Source: Planctomycetia bacterium (GTDB taxonomy: Bacteria > Planctomycetota > Planctomycetia > Pirellulales > UBA1268). Taken from it: a stretch of 9,091 nucleotides of DNA. The stretch covers positions 1 to 9,091 of the forward strand of contig RFPF01000107.1 in NCBI GenBank assembly GCA_009926295.1. Direction: 5' to 3'. The notes beneath the pieces are model-generated. The model worked only from the letters and a program-made list of their open reading frames with translations, was not told the DNA's origin and did not search any database. Numbering within the stretch: position 1 is the stretch's first letter; every line of letters starts with the position of its first letter. Of this stretch, positions 6,365 through 9,091 are shown one piece after another. A program made the translations under genes and the position numbers.

Positions 6365-9091
<2,727 letters not shown>

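Overview
The window is GC-rich, almost fully coding bacterial DNA. It holds nine protein genes, of which the two at the ends are cut by the window edges. I see no tRNA, rRNA, CRISPR array, insertion sequence or phage gene. The GyrB type, the DciA-GyrB order and the mix of sugar-enzyme families suggest a Planctomycetota bacterium (Pirellulales-like). That placement is an inference from family knowledge; I could not test it by alignment.

Layout. At 1-858 (+) lies the C-terminal part of an RND/MMPL-type membrane transporter. Everything from 830 to 9091 is on the minus strand. In transcription order it reads: the C-terminus of a DUF721/DciA-family protein (8859-9091), gyrB (6365-8845), a tagaturonate epimerase (UxaE) family protein (5077-6327), a TIM-barrel sugar isomerase/epimerase (4247-5062), a FucU-type mutarotase (3773-4243), an L-galactose/L-fucose dehydrogenase-like aldo/keto reductase (2826-3776), a COG3618 sugar lactonase (1982-2824), and a zinc alcohol dehydrogenase resembling L-galactonate 5-dehydrogenase LgoD (830-1861). 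Spacers between the sugar genes from uxaE to the lactonase run from a 4-base overlap to 14 bases. The uxaE-like gene begins 37 bases after the gyrB stop, with no visible terminator between them.

How the genes may work together. Read as a set, the enzymes fit a non-phosphorylating L-galactose route: mutarotation (FucU), oxidation at C1 to the lactone (aldo/keto reductase), lactone hydrolysis to L-galactonate (COG3618), oxidation at C5 to D-tagaturonate (zinc dehydrogenase), then epimerisation to D-fructuronate (UxaE family), which would enter ordinary hexuronate catabolism. The first three steps alone would also suit L-fucose (6-deoxy-L-galactose). The LgoD-like dehydrogenase together with the UxaE homologue makes L-galactose the better hypothesis. 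The TIM-barrel epimerase has no assigned step. No transporter, regulator, fructuronate reductase or mannonate dehydratase is visible here.

The main points of interest are this candidate pathway with an epimerase in place of the usual tagaturonate reductase, and its attachment directly downstream of gyrB.
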